Assembly: GCA_015680685.1 (NCBI GenBank)
Contig: MNCI01007961.1
Span: 400,970-454,949 of the forward strand
Length of the DNA stretch: 53,980 nucleotides
Reading direction: 5' to 3'
Source: Gnetum montanum
Taxonomy: Eukaryota > Streptophyta > Gnetopsida > Gnetales > Gnetaceae
The translations under genes were made by a program, and so were the position numbers. Of this stretch, positions 1 through 10,600 are shown piece by piece (the first letter of the stretch is position 1; the number at the start of each line of letters is the position of its first letter). Under the pieces are notes generated by a model that saw nothing but the letters and a program-made list of their open reading frames with translations, ran no database searches and was not told where the DNA came from.

Positions 1-1480
1 AGCTTCATGAAGCTATGAAGGGGAAACATTTCACTAATCCCTTGTTCCTACTAGGTTAACATGACAATGAGGATCCTCCCTGTGAAGGATCTCAACATGA
101 AGATTCTCCATTTCCAATTATTAATGATGAGGGTGGGACCATGAACCTGCAATCCACAATTCATAAAATAGGTTTAGGAAAGAGTGATAGTCAAGGTAAG
201 GAATTGGGCAAACATTAAAATAGCAAGGGATCTAAGAATGGTAATCATAATAAGTGAAAACGTGATGGAAAACACTATGGTGGCAGTGGTGGTCCACTTT
301 CCTCTTCATCTGATTTTGAACATTCCTCTTCATTTGTTGGTTCGTATAGAAGCCATTGTCAAAATACTCATGATGAAGGTGATCAACAAGACAACAATTA
401 TCATGAAGGTCACCAAGATCAAAGGGGTGGCCACAACCATCATCGATGTCATCAACATAGTGATGATGAAGAACCTTTGTTGATGACCTGAAGTATGTTC
501 AACATTGCAAAGGCAATTAGAATTCCAACTAAGCATAGGAAAGATAGCTAGATAAAGCACTTAGATATGAATAATATCCCAATATTTGAGGGGGGATATA
601 ATTTTAATCCATAGACACATCTACTACAAGCTTTTCATGATGCCCGTGCCTTACAAAACATAGAAAATAAATGGAAGAAACTCAAACTCTTCCATAGAAC
701 ACTTATCAAGGAAGCTAAAAGTTGGTACCAGTCTTTGGAATTGGAATCCATTCACTGATAGAGTACCATGTTAGAGCTATTTAATGATAATACCAGACAT
801 ACTTTAGAGTGTCTAATCTGAGAAGGCAAATGCAAGGCTAGAAAGAGGGAACACATGAATCTTTGGATACCACCATGGGTAGATACTATTCACTTTTACA
901 CTGATGGCCTGGCCATGATTATTCTTAGTGGGAACAACTTCATCACATCATAGATGGGCTCAAGGAAGAAACTAGAAGAATCCTTGAGGTATATGCCCAA
1001 GGAAGATTGTCTGAACTGAGAGCTCATTATATCCAAAGGCTAATTGAGAAAGTAGCAAATGAAGAGGATAAGCAATAAAAAAGGGAAAGTGTAGAAGAAT
1101 ATAATAGGAAGCCTTCCATCAGGAAATGAGAGGTCTAATTTTGTGACAAGGAGGAGTCATCGATTGATGAAGTGGTGAATAGGAAAACCTTCTCTATCCA
1201 AAAATCTATTTATGATATTTTGGCAAAGGTTCATAAATTATAGGATTCTTTGGATGAAAAATCTCAAACTACTATGGAGATCACTAAAAAATCCAAAGAG
1301 AAAAATAGTGATCATAACCATAGGAGGCAAAAAGAAGTTGAACATGCCTACCAAAGAGGTAAGCGCAAAGCTATAGCCATAGAGGAAGTTGTGGAAATCA
1401 ACTTTGATGATGAAACTAATTGTGACATTTTTCAATGCAAACATCTAAAGGCTTGTTGCCTTGTAATGTCACACTTATAA
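1..1480 (+). pseudogene. Decayed gag of Athila-like Ty3/gypsy element P
   Basis: Gag would form the retrotransposon particle. It is read only across several stops and frame changes. Near 570-610 a segment reads NIPIFEGGYNFNP, which matches element N on the other strand (NIPRFEGGYNADP near 32700), so the two belong to one family. Near 713-752 EAKSWYQSLELESI resembles the W-containing core of retrotransposon gag domains. The histidine-, aspartate- and glutamate-rich stretch before 480 and the lysine-rich stretch at 1250-1440 look like gag flanks. The 5' end lies outside the window, so no start codon or LTR is visible. The family call comes from the shared gag and from the linked RT; the gag alone would be weak evidence. 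Confidence 0.7.
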
Positions 1481-2935
1481 GAGTCAAGGGTGTATGCATT
1501 AAATACTTGACTAGCACATAGGCAAGCACCTAGACGATTGCCTTATCCTCAAGGTAATCCAAGGTAGTTCCACTAGCAACAACAAGCTTACTACCCAAGT
1601 GGAACTCCTTCACAACCTTATGAATAATACCAACAATGGTACCAATCATAATCATGGGGAATGCCACCACCAAGGTAGTAGTACCATTATAGGCAACCAG
1701 ATCCATACTAATACTATGTTTAGAAACATATCTCCCCAAGAATTTTTTCAAGTCATACCTCATTTCAGCATCACTATTATCCTCTAGAGTACCACTAAAC
1801 ACATTCATCATCTACTCAATGGGAGAACCAATATCCATGCCACCCTTCACATCCATCTACACACACACCTCCACCTTTATCCTAGTTACCTTTTGCATCA
1901 TCCATATAGAGTGAGATTCCTCCATAGTCATAACAAAAAAATTGCTACATGGGTTGTGCATTCACAATCAGCTTTCTAGCTGAGTGGTTTGGAAAATTGA
2001 TCCATAAAAATATCCTTCTTTTGACTTAGTAGTCCTCTCCAACACTCACAACCTAGTCCTGTTCATCATCCTGCATCTCCATACCTTCATCCTCTATGTC
2101 AAATACCTTCAAGTGTCCTTCAAACCAAGTGCTATCTCAGATTTTCATTGTAATGCTAACTCATGTTGTTTCTAATAGAATTAAAGCTGGCAATCTTTCC
2201 ATGAATAGATCTAACTCAATAAGTTCACTCATTTACTTGTAGATCATTGGACATGAGTCATGCAAGGCTCTTCTTGACTTTGGTTAAAGAGTTAATCTCA
2301 TCTCCCATGACATGTACAAGGCTTGAAACCTACCACCTCTCAAGAAGAGCAACATCTATCTAGAACTGGTAAATTAGTCAATTACTATCCCTTTGGGACT
2401 AGTAGAGGACATTGTAACCATAGTTTATAGATGGTCCTATCTTGAGGAATTTTTAGTGATCAAGGTTTAAAAATTCAAAAGTTGCTTCCCCATCATTATG
2501 GGAAGAGCTTGGTTAAGCACGGTTGATGCATGTATGGGCATAATAGATCTCTCTCTAGAAATCTCCAAAGAAAATGATTGGACAAGATAGAGAAGAAGGG
2601 TATTCCATTCATCGCATACAGTGATAATAGATGCAATTACATGCAAAATATTTGGTCCATCAAAAGTACATACGTTAAAGCATGTAATTAGTATGCACAA
2701 GAAATCAATATTCAAAGTTGTCTGTATGTAGTAGCCACAAAATAGGAGGGCATCTAATGGCTGATAGTTGACTTTGATAGTAGCACATTATGCATGGAAC
2801 CAACTAAGAGCCTAACATGTGCTTATGTTTAAGGAATGGACAAACTTGAACAAGTTCATTCCCAACTCTCTGATGAAGATGATGATACTTGTTGGGAAGA
2901 GTTGGAGATGCCTGATAACTTTAAGTAAGATTCCT
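1481..2935 (+). pseudogene. Decayed gag tail and retropepsin of element P
   Basis: The first part (1500-2100) encodes a degenerate proline, tyrosine, serine and glutamine-rich tail, like the one in element N at 31485-31990. A retropepsin-like region follows. Near 2250-2300 the frame reads KALLDFG then RVNLIS, matching the Ty3/gypsy active-site pattern LLDxGA. Near 2495-2530 IIMGRAWLSTVDA matches the family's GRxxL motif and is shared with N (30617-31093) and Q (near 42180). The final acidic stretch DEDDDTCWEELEMPDNF ends at about 2925. Several in-frame stops make the protein non-functional. The enzyme would have cut the Gag-Pol polyprotein. Confidence 0.65.
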
Positions 2936-3234
2936 AGAGCTAAAAAATTTACCAACTGGCATAGAATATGCATTTTGAAATAATGATAAATTAATCATAA
3001 TTAATGCCAAATGTTCTCCTAAAAAAAATGAAAAGCTATTAAGGGTAGTTAACAAATGGTCAATAGCTTTTGCTCAGTCGTATCCTGAGCTAACAGGAAT
3101 TGATCTGAGGATATGCTAGCATCGCATGTACATAGACTTAGCCATGAAGCCTAGAAGGTAGTCATAGAGGTAGCTAAACCTTAAATTGAAGTATATCCTC
3201 AAAGACAAAATTACATAACTCCTTAAGGTAGGGT

Positions 3235-4125
3235 TCATCTATTTTATTGCTGATAGTGAGTGGATTAGCCCACTCATAATTATGTCAAAGAAGGATAGCA
3301 AGTGGTAGGCCTACATTACTTCAAGCTATTAAATATGGAAATATTTAAAGATCATTTTCCATTTCCATTTGTGGATCAAGTGTTGGACACCATATCCAAG
3401 CATTTTTATTATAGCTTCTTTGATGGTTATAGTGGCTATAACCAAATCCAAATTGCACTAGAAGATCAAGTGAAAACAACATTCATGAGTCCTTGGGGCA
3501 CTTTTGCATATTGTAAGATGTCATTCAGTTTGTGCAATGCCCTTGCAACATTTTAACACATGGTTCTTAGTATTTTCCAATAGAATATTGGTAGTGGTGT
3601 GGAAGTCTTCATGTATGACTTTTCCACCTATGGAGCTATGTTTGAGAAAGCCTTGGACCACCTTGAGCGTTCAAACAAACCTATGGCTCAACTAGTAAAA
3701 GAGCCATCTCATGGTCCAAGAAGGCATTGTGCTAGGACAATGAATTTCGAAAAAGGGATTAAGATGGACCCAAAAAAGATAAGGGTCATCCAAGGAATAA
3801 CACGTCAACTAGAGATAGTTAAAGATGTTTGTTCATTCCTTAGACACATTAGCTACTACTAGTGATTCATAGAGTTTTCTCTAAGATCATAAAACCATTG
3901 GTAGAACTTACAAAGAAAGATGCACCTTTCATCTAGACCAAGAAATTCAAACATCCATTCCAATATTTAATAGAGAAACACATAGAAACACCAATCCTAT
4001 GAGCACAAGATTGGTCTAGACCATTTCACATCATGATGGATGCATCTAACTATGCCTTGGGAGTGATGCTCATGTAGATGGATGATAAGAAACATCCACA
4101 CTACATCCATGCATATCTTTATTCC
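3235..4125 (+). pseudogene. Decayed reverse transcriptase and start of RNase H of element P
   Basis: RT would copy element RNA into DNA. The clearest frame is 3302-3556, with FKDHFPFPFVDQVLDTI, GYSGYNQIQIALED and WGTFAY, then a degenerate SLCNALATF, all in the order of Ty3/gypsy RT. The catalytic box after 3600 reads EVFMYDF, so the first aspartate of the usual F-x-DD box is replaced by tyrosine. The connection region (3735-3860) carries MDPKKIRVIQGI, shared with element H. The RNase H start follows (4035-4120): DASNYALGVML, then MDDKKHPHYIHAY. The match to the family stops near 4121, where the insertion at 4126-5540 begins. The Athila assignment follows from the related elements H and N, including N's tRNA-Asp-type primer site. 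Confidence 0.8.
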
Positions 4126-4789
4126 CTTTACACTCTTCAGCATGGTGAAGTGACACCTAATCTTGTACCAACAAGTGGTGTTGATGTTGTGTCTACTGTG
4201 GTGTTTTGTAATTCTTTATCAACGTCTCTCAAGCCACTCCTCTAGACATCAACAAAGAGGACCCATTGAAACACCACCAATTTTGAGCTTTAGCATTATA
4301 ATTGTAAATTTGTCTAATGTCAAATATTGGCAAATTATTCTAAGTGTTGGTGTTATGCTTCCAATCCTAGCCAACATAGCGTGGAAGAAGATCAAATTTG
4401 TGCCAAATTTTTTTCTAGTAAGTGTAGCTAGTGTTGGACATTAGTCTTTCCAAAAATTTGACTAAATTTTGGGTTATGCTCTAGAGCGTAGCCAATGTAG
4501 CACTAAAGAGAAGCCTCTAACAACCTCCAAAAGCCTCTAGAGCTCAGCATCAACCTTCACCTTAGCTCTAGCACTTCTTCAGCAAGCAAGATCAGCAATT
4601 TACATTTCTCCTACACTCCCCATTTATTGTAAATTATACCTATGCTCTATAGCATAGTGAGTGTAGAAAAAAGAGTTAGAAAATTTTCTTGTCACCTCTA
4701 GATTTGGAACATTTTCTAATTTTTTTCATAGTCCCACTTATCACATTGCCATGTGGCACCTGATTCACATTTTGTGTTAACCCTAGTGT

Positions 4790-4797
4790 TATAAATA
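4790..4797 (+). promoter_or_regulatory. TATA box in the LTR-like insertion
   Basis: A perfect TATAAATA lies between the palindrome-rich region (4330-4660) and the 17-bp repeat, where an LTR promoter would place it. Activity is unknown. Confidence 0.4.
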
Positions 4798-4814
4798 CCC
4801 TTGGATCCCCAACA

Positions 4815-4975
4815 TTTTAATGGTTGGCATTCCCCGATGGTTGGCATTCCTTGATTGTTGGCATTCCTTGATGGTTAGCCTTCCTTGACTATTGGCATTC
4901 CTTAACTATTGGCATTCCCAAGTGGTTGGCATTCCTTAAATGTAAGCATTTTTAAGCACTTGGCATTTGGCAATT
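4815..4975 (+). repeat. Tandem repeat, about 17-bp unit with core TTGGCATTCC
   Basis: About eight consecutive units end in TTGGCATTCC or a one-base variant, each preceded by a variable 6-7 bp spacer such as TTGATTG or TTAACTA. The last units fade into AGCATTTTTA and TTGGCATTTGG. The array starts some 20 bp after the TATA box, so it would lie in the transcribed leader if that promoter were used. Confidence 0.85.
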
Positions 4976-5535
4976 TAACATCTTGGCACTTAGCTCCATG
5001 GGTGAACGAGACCCAGATTACACCACACCAAGAAAGAGGTAGAGTTGCACATCACAACCCACTGTAGCCCCATTGTAGCCCTACAGAACAATACAAAGTA
5101 CACTGTAACGACAAACTTGATAGGAACAATTTATCATCACAAGCACCAAACTTCATGGCCTAATACCACCAAGACTGTGACTATGCTTCCACTGTGGTTT
5201 TTGTACACTATGTACCTTTTGAGATTCTTTTGGAGTTAACTACACTCCCATTTTTGGTTGTTATCCATTTCTCTCTTCCATTTCTAGCATTTTCTTGCAT
5301 CTTTCCACACTTTTTCATGCATCATCACACTATATTTCATGTTGCTTGCATTTGCATTTCGGCTAACCACACCACCACCTGGTTGCATCCATTACCTTGG
5401 TTGTAACCGATAAGGTTCCTATTGAATCAAAAAGATTGTTTAGGGTGATCTACCTTTGTTTGCAACAAGGTCCTCACATAGAGGTAGGGTTAAGGCTATG
5501 CATCCATTGATCCCTTGGTGATTCTAGCCACTAAC

Positions 5536-5540
5536 GTTTT
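5536..5540. repeat. Target-site duplication, left copy (GTTTT)
   Basis: GTTTT directly precedes the left Tat LTR and is repeated at 22748-22752 directly after the right LTR, as expected of a 5-bp integrase-made duplication. Confidence 0.75.
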
Positions 5541-6775
5541 TGTAACGATGGAAAAAGTCGATTGCTAGAAACACTAAGTGAATTTCTGTGTACACAGTTC
5601 CAACCCCGGATCCATGCGAGGACTGTGCTAGAGAAAATGAATCTGAGGTGCCCTGAATGGTCTTGCTGATCATACAAGAACTTACTTAATTAGTAAATTT
5701 TGTTAACGATCAGATCACAAGATAATGATGTAGAAGTTGCAAAATGATTGTGAAATCAATGTAAATAAAATGTAACAAATTGAATTTGGAGGATATGCAA
5801 TCCTGAGATCTGGGATTTAACTTATAGACAAATATGTTGAATACAATGATTGCAAGTGGACTTTGGTTTAGACAAAGCACATGCCAAGAACAAGAAGCTA
5901 TTCAGAGATGAAACAAGCAATGGTCAATCTACCTTATTCACTAGCCAATCTGGGTACAAGGGAGTCTAAATTGAAGCAAAATGTTTGCTAACTTCAAATC
6001 TTTGACCAAAATTTTTCTCTCCATCACCATCGATGTCCTTTCGATTTCCAATTCTCTTTTGTTCTCTCGTCAATCCTTTGCCAAAATTGCCAACAATTGC
6101 CAACAGCTACCGAAGCCAATTTTTTCAACCCGTGAAGATTTTGCCAACCAAAAAAATTTCCAACCCTTTGATCATTTTCAGCTAGGGTATTTATAAGATT
6201 AGGGTTAGGAGAACAATGTGGTTTAGATGACACATGTCTTGGGCCCACAAAATAATGTTGACCTGATGTGCCGTAGCTGAAGCTTGTAGCGTTATGCTGA
6301 GCTACGCTTTAAAGTGTAGTATGGCGTAATCTACCCTTGTCTTTAGTGTTGAAAGATTTTTAGAGCTTTGGTAACAAAATGTCCTGTGGTTATGCTACAA
6401 TACTCTGGGGAGCGTATCGTGGCGTAAGAATCGCTAATGCTTGAATTTTGCTAACTCCATTATTGCGGCTAAGTCAACTATCTATTGCCATTATGATGCA
6501 TTATACTATATTATGCTACATAGCGTAACGTGGCGTAATATGCCAAAATTTAAGATTTTTCAAACATGGCTAACTAGCAAAGTTGAAGCGTTGGCACTTT
6601 GCACCCCTCGTTCTGTTCTGTCTTCTAGAGTCCATTACGCTACACTGCGTAACATAGCGTAATAGGCCCTTGGTAGAAAAATGGAGCTTTCTAGGATGCG
6701 CCACTTGTAGAAATCCTTTTCCTAAGCTTCAAGACTTTGCTGAATCATTAAAGTCTCAAAATTCATGGTGTTTTA
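5541..6775 (-). repeat. Left LTR of the Tat element (3' LTR in element orientation)
   Basis: This 1235-bp repeat aligns throughout with 21431-22747. On the + strand both begin TGTAAYGAT. They end GGTGTTTTA here and GGTGTTCTA there, so in element orientation the LTR starts TA, probably decayed from TG, and ends ACA. U3 holds repeated TTACGC/GCGTAA inverted pairs (6270-6660), followed by a - strand TATAAATA at 6188-6195. It lacks about 80 bp that the right copy has near 21610-21700. Confidence 0.93.
6188..6195 (-). promoter_or_regulatory. TATA box of the left Tat LTR
   Basis: TATAAATA on the - strand is conserved at the equivalent position of the right LTR (22160-22167). It lies downstream of the palindrome-rich U3 in element orientation, as an LTR promoter should. 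Confidence 0.6.
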
Positions 6776-6779
6776 ATGG

Positions 6780-6788
6780 CCCCTCTTT
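6780..6788 (-). other. Polypurine tract of the Tat element
   Basis: On the - strand AAAGAGGGG lies four bases before the start of the 3' LTR. This is the expected position for the plus-strand DNA primer and independently supports the - orientation of the element. Confidence 0.65.
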
Positions 6789-7960
6789 GTTGATGTTTGG
6801 AGGGCTTTCCCAAGAGACATTGACAAAGAATACGAAACACTATAGAGGTAAAGACGCCAACATGGTTTGTTGGCTACTACTCTGATGTTGCTCTATCAAA
6901 CCTAGGAGTGCTAAGTTTGGGAGTGTAAGGAGCAGAGGAGGGATTTTATAGTTATGAGGGAGGGAGGTTTGGGGAAGACTCAAGCATGAGTGGAATACTT
7001 CGCAAATATGGTATTAGACATCTTCTTGTGGGTGCTTTTTTGAGAGGTTATGCTACTATTGTACTGTATATATGGGGCTTGCCTCGATGAGTTGCATTAC
7101 AGCTATATGGCCTGGATGAGTTGTGTTTCATCCATTTTCCCTAGCCTTGCCCATTTTTTTTGGATGTAGATGCATTTGTATAGGGTTTTAACCTATTTAT
7201 AGATGTATTCCATGAGGCTAGTTGTGTTACGCTGGTTCATGGACATGACGGTTATCATTTGTGAAAGGCTTCCTGCAAACAGGAGGAGAAGATAAGGATT
7301 GTTGTAAGGATAATGGGAGAAAGTAAGATATGGTTTCTGGTGGGGAAAGGGCAAGGTATGCACTCCCAAGTAGTTAGGCTAGTCTGAGCAGCCACCTCAA
7401 AATGCTATGATGCCTTGCCCTCCTAGTGAATGAATTTTTGAACAATGTTATCATAGCAAGTAACCTACAAAACATAACAAAGAACAAAGCAATCATCCTA
7501 ATTGCAGGGAAGGTTGTTGAAACAAGTTCTATCTTGAGAAAAAAGAAGAGTGTAGGCCATGCAGAAGGAATCGTAGCAAGAGGCATTGGTCCCTTTGTTG
7601 AAACTGTGGCTCAGGAAATTGCCATTGATAGCTGAATTCATCTTATCCATCTGACTATGCAAAGAACCAGTCAGATGAATCTATGAGGCCAGACTCTGGT
7701 GATGGCAGCAGCCGGAGGCAACCAAGACTATGGGTGACCATAGTTTCCTTGGGGCTCTGAGTGGCGAAGCTGACCCTAGGAGTTGCAACTATAGAGTGGC
7801 CATCATAGTGACATCTCCGAGGGGTCAGTAGTATGCCTTTCAGCATATCCGAGGAATCAGTAGAATGTCGAGGGATAGTGGCATTGCTTCTATTCCAATG
7901 CCCTACCCATTCCACCTAATAAGGATGCCATGCAAGAATGATCAGGCTCACTTGTTGCAT
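6789..7960. other. 3' untranslated part of the Tat element, no gene seen
   Basis: This lies between the repeat array downstream of integrase and the polypurine tract. It holds only short frames with no recognisable domain. Long 3' regions with tandem repeats are known in Tat-clade elements. Confidence 0.5.
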
Positions 7961-7974
7961 GGATGGTCTATTGG

Positions 7975-8345
7975 AAGATTCTAGTTTTAGGTCTTGGCAG
8001 ATCGTCGTTGCTAGTTTTAAGTCCCAGCAGACCATGATCCCAGTTTAAAGTCTGGGTAGACTGAAGTGTGCTAGTTTTACGTCATAGCAGATGGTGGAAG
8101 AGCTAGCTTATGTTCTTAGTAGACTATGTTGTGGGTGTCAGTTTCATGTCATGACCTAGGCACAAGTCTATGCTGGTTTAGCATCTCAGTAGAGGGATAC
8201 TTACCTTGTTAGTTTTACATCATGGCAGACAGTCAAAAACTTCACTAGTTTAGCATCTTGGCGGACACGTGTAGGAAATGCTAGTTTTACATCGTAGTGG
8301 ACATGTACAACACTACCATTTTTATATCGTAGTTGATATGTATTA
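7975..8345 (+). repeat. Array of about 11 units with consensus CTAGTTTTA-rTC-GCAGAC
   Basis: Units of about 30-36 bp begin CTAGTTTTA or CTAGTTTA and continue with a short variable part to GCAGAC or GCGGAC. They can be seen near 7979, 8009, 8039, 8069, 8101, 8171, 8209, 8243, 8280 and 8314. The array follows the integrase C-terminus in element orientation. Related units occur at 11945-12180 and 17065-17320. Confidence 0.8.
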
Positions 8346-8370
8346 CCTTGTGTTTGAGCTGAGCTGACAT

Positions 8371-9640
8371 CTAGATATGGTACCACTTCAGGTACATATT
8401 ATTCACCAGGTTCAGAAGTTCGTTGCCATTGATATCTGCTAGCCTAAATGCTCCATTATTGTATGTGTTGACAACTAGGAAAGGTCCTTCCCAGCTTGTA
8501 GAGAATTTTCTCACTGGTTCACAAATGGCCTTAAGAACCAAGTCTCCTTTCTTGATTGGTCGCTGATGCAAGTTGTGATGATGCTTCTGGTTTTGCTTGT
8601 CCTGATACTTTTCGATGATGTTGAGCATCTGGATGCGTTTCTCCTCTACTAAGTCTAAATCCACAATCCTAGACTCATTGTGTTGAGTCTCATTTTTAAC
8701 CATGGAGAGGACCATCTATAGTGAGGGAACCTATAGTCCTAATGGTAACACTACTTCATATCCATAGACTAGGCTGTAGGGTGTCCTACCGGTAGCTATT
8801 CTGGATGTTGTACGGTAGGCCCATAGCACATAGAGGATCTTTTCATGCTATCATTTATTGTTGAGGCTCAGCATCTTCTTCAGTAATTTGATGGCCACCT
8901 TGTTTTTTACCTCTACTTGACCATTTGCTTATGGGTAATAAGGAGAGGAAAAAGATTACTTGATACCAAGGTTATTGCAGAAAGATTTGGTTTCAGTACT
9001 ACAAAATTGTGGCACATTTTCGGTCACAATAGTCATGGGAAGCCCAAATCTAGTTACTATGTTATCCAAGAGAAAATGGAAAACCTATTGAGATGTGGTC
9101 TTTCATAGGGGAATAGCCTCAATTGACTTCATGATATACTCAATGGTGATGATAATGAAGTTATGCCCTGCAGAAGAATTAGGCGTGATGGGGCCTATGA
9201 TGTCTAGTTCCCATCATTGGAATGGCCATGTGATCTATGTAGTATGCAACTCAATTGGTGACATGTGCATTAGATTTGCGTAACACTGGCATGTATCACA
9301 TGTCTTAACTTTGGCAAGGCAATCTCGTTCCATGTATGGCCAGTAATATCCTAAGCATATGATTTTAGCGGCCATGGCTTGTGAGGCTATATGTCCTCCA
9401 CATAGTCCCTCGTGAACTTCGCTAACTATCCTTTGTGCTTGGTCATTGTTAATGTAGGTTAACAATACCCCATTAAAAGAGCACCTACATAGAGTGTTGT
9501 CTCCGATGATGATAGATTGCCTGGCACTCTTGTGGATTGCGTCTTTTTGTGCAGGTGTTAACTCGTGTGGTGGTTCGTCATGTAGAAGGTATGTTTTAAT
9601 GTAATCATACCATTCTGGCGTTTCCTATGCATCTAACTAG
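8371..9640 (-). pseudogene. Decayed integrase of the Tat element
   Basis: Integrase would join element DNA to the chromosome. In element orientation the N-terminal zinc-binding part is at 9465-9235, with EGLCGGH, GYYWPYMERD and KTCDTCQCYA. The core follows with WELDIIGPITPN (first catalytic aspartate kept), then IVTENVPQF, where the second catalytic aspartate is glutamate, then ANGQVEVKNK with the catalytic glutamate kept. The C-terminal part (8715-8371) is open for 114 codons and ends WEGPFLVVNTYNNGAFRL and YLKWYHI, typical of Ty3/gypsy integrase tails. Stops and frame changes interrupt the core. Confidence 0.88.
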
Positions 9641-9699
9641 GATATTTTCACTGCTTGAATGATGGGGTTTGTACATTCCATCATTAATACCAGCAAGGT

Positions 9700-10110
9700 G
9701 GCAAACAAATGTGGTGGCACGTTCAAAGCTAGCATAGCTAATGCATCATCTACAGTGTTCTCACTACGCGGCACATGTCAAACGTCTGTTGTTGTGAATT
9801 GTTTCAGAAGATCTTTAGCCATATCGCAATAGGGCTATAGGTGCACATCTTTGTAGGTGTAGACTCCTGTAATTTGATTGACAATGAACATCGAATCACC
9901 TTGAATTACCAAGTGTTGGACCTTGAGTTCCTTGTCTGTTAACAATCCCCTAAGGAGCCCCTCATACTCTACCACATTATTCGTACAAGGAAATATCAGG
10001 CAGTAAGCCAATGGATGAACATCCTTAGGGGAGAGCGTAATGATGGTGGTAGCACTGCCACCTCTGGTAGTCGAAGCTCCATCTAAGTATAATGTCACTT
10101 CAAGCCCTAT
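9700..10110 (-). pseudogene. Second, archaeal-type RNase H domain of the Tat element
   Basis: This is separate from the usual RNase H. It reads LYLDGAST, then NNVVEYEGLL, then VIQGDSMFIVNQ, then NTVDDALAMLA, which gives the catalytic D, E, D, D series of an archaeal-like RNase H between RNase H and integrase. Such a domain is known from plant Tat elements and is the best single marker for the clade here. The longest open part is 10098-9835. At least two in-frame stops follow, one directly after the YTYKDVHL segment. Confidence 0.85.
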
Positions 10111-10199
10111 TGAAACAAGGCTTAAACTATGTACATGTTCATCAGGAAACTCAAGCTCTATTGTGGCTTGATTGTTAATGGGTGATATTACAAGCTAGT

Positions 10200-10600
10200 C
10201 GACTATCGCTTGGCCTTTCATGGAAGATTAGCCAACTTAGTGCAAGTCAAATTCTGTTGTGATGGCTTTCCAGTGGGCTATCCTACTGCTCTCGTATAGA
10301 TTACTTGTGATGGCCCGCAGAATATTATTCTTGCAAATTATGTTAACTTGGCTGTAGAAAAGATAGTGTCTACATTTCTTAAGCGCAAATACCAATGCCA
10401 AACAATTATGCTCTACCTCATTGTACCTCATTTCGTATGCGAATAGAGCATGACTTAGATAATAGATAGGGATTTTTGACATGTCCTCCCTCTTTTGACA
10501 CAACAATGCATCTATGGAGACATCTGAGCTTGCCATGTAGATGTAGAAATGCTGGTCCCTTTATGGTAGGAAAACCATTGGCAAATGTAACAGCTCTTTC
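10200..10600 (-). pseudogene. Decayed RNase H (gypsy type) of the Tat element
   Basis: The open part 10536-10237 reads MASSDVSIDALLCQK, IPIYYLSHAL, EVEHNCLALVFALKKCRHYLF and then a decayed IICKNNILRAI. These match the conserved order of gypsy RNase H (D-SD, YYxSxxL, YxxxEK, ALKK, DHxxLR). The expected TDH-type segment reads CKN, so at least one catalytic position is altered. It runs on from RT in the polyprotein order. Confidence 0.85.

Larger units (their letters stand above)
4126..5403 (+). repeat. LTR-like insertion of unassigned family, probably + oriented
   Basis: This stretch separates the start of P's RNase H from its continuation at 22753 and has no coding similarity I can see. It resembles an LTR. 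A region rich in inverted TATGCT/AGCATA-type pairs lies at 4330-4660, a TATAAATA box lies at 4790-4797, and a tandem repeat follows directly. The palindromes recall the U3 of the Tat LTR at 6270-6660, but the sequences do not align end to end. I found no clear TG...CA boundaries or target duplication, so a solo LTR is an inference. No second copy occurs in the window. Confidence 0.4.

Noticed and set aside
5981-6248. Frames of 71 and 74 codons inside the left Tat LTR
   Set aside because: They lie wholly in LTR sequence and are not kept in the right LTR copy.
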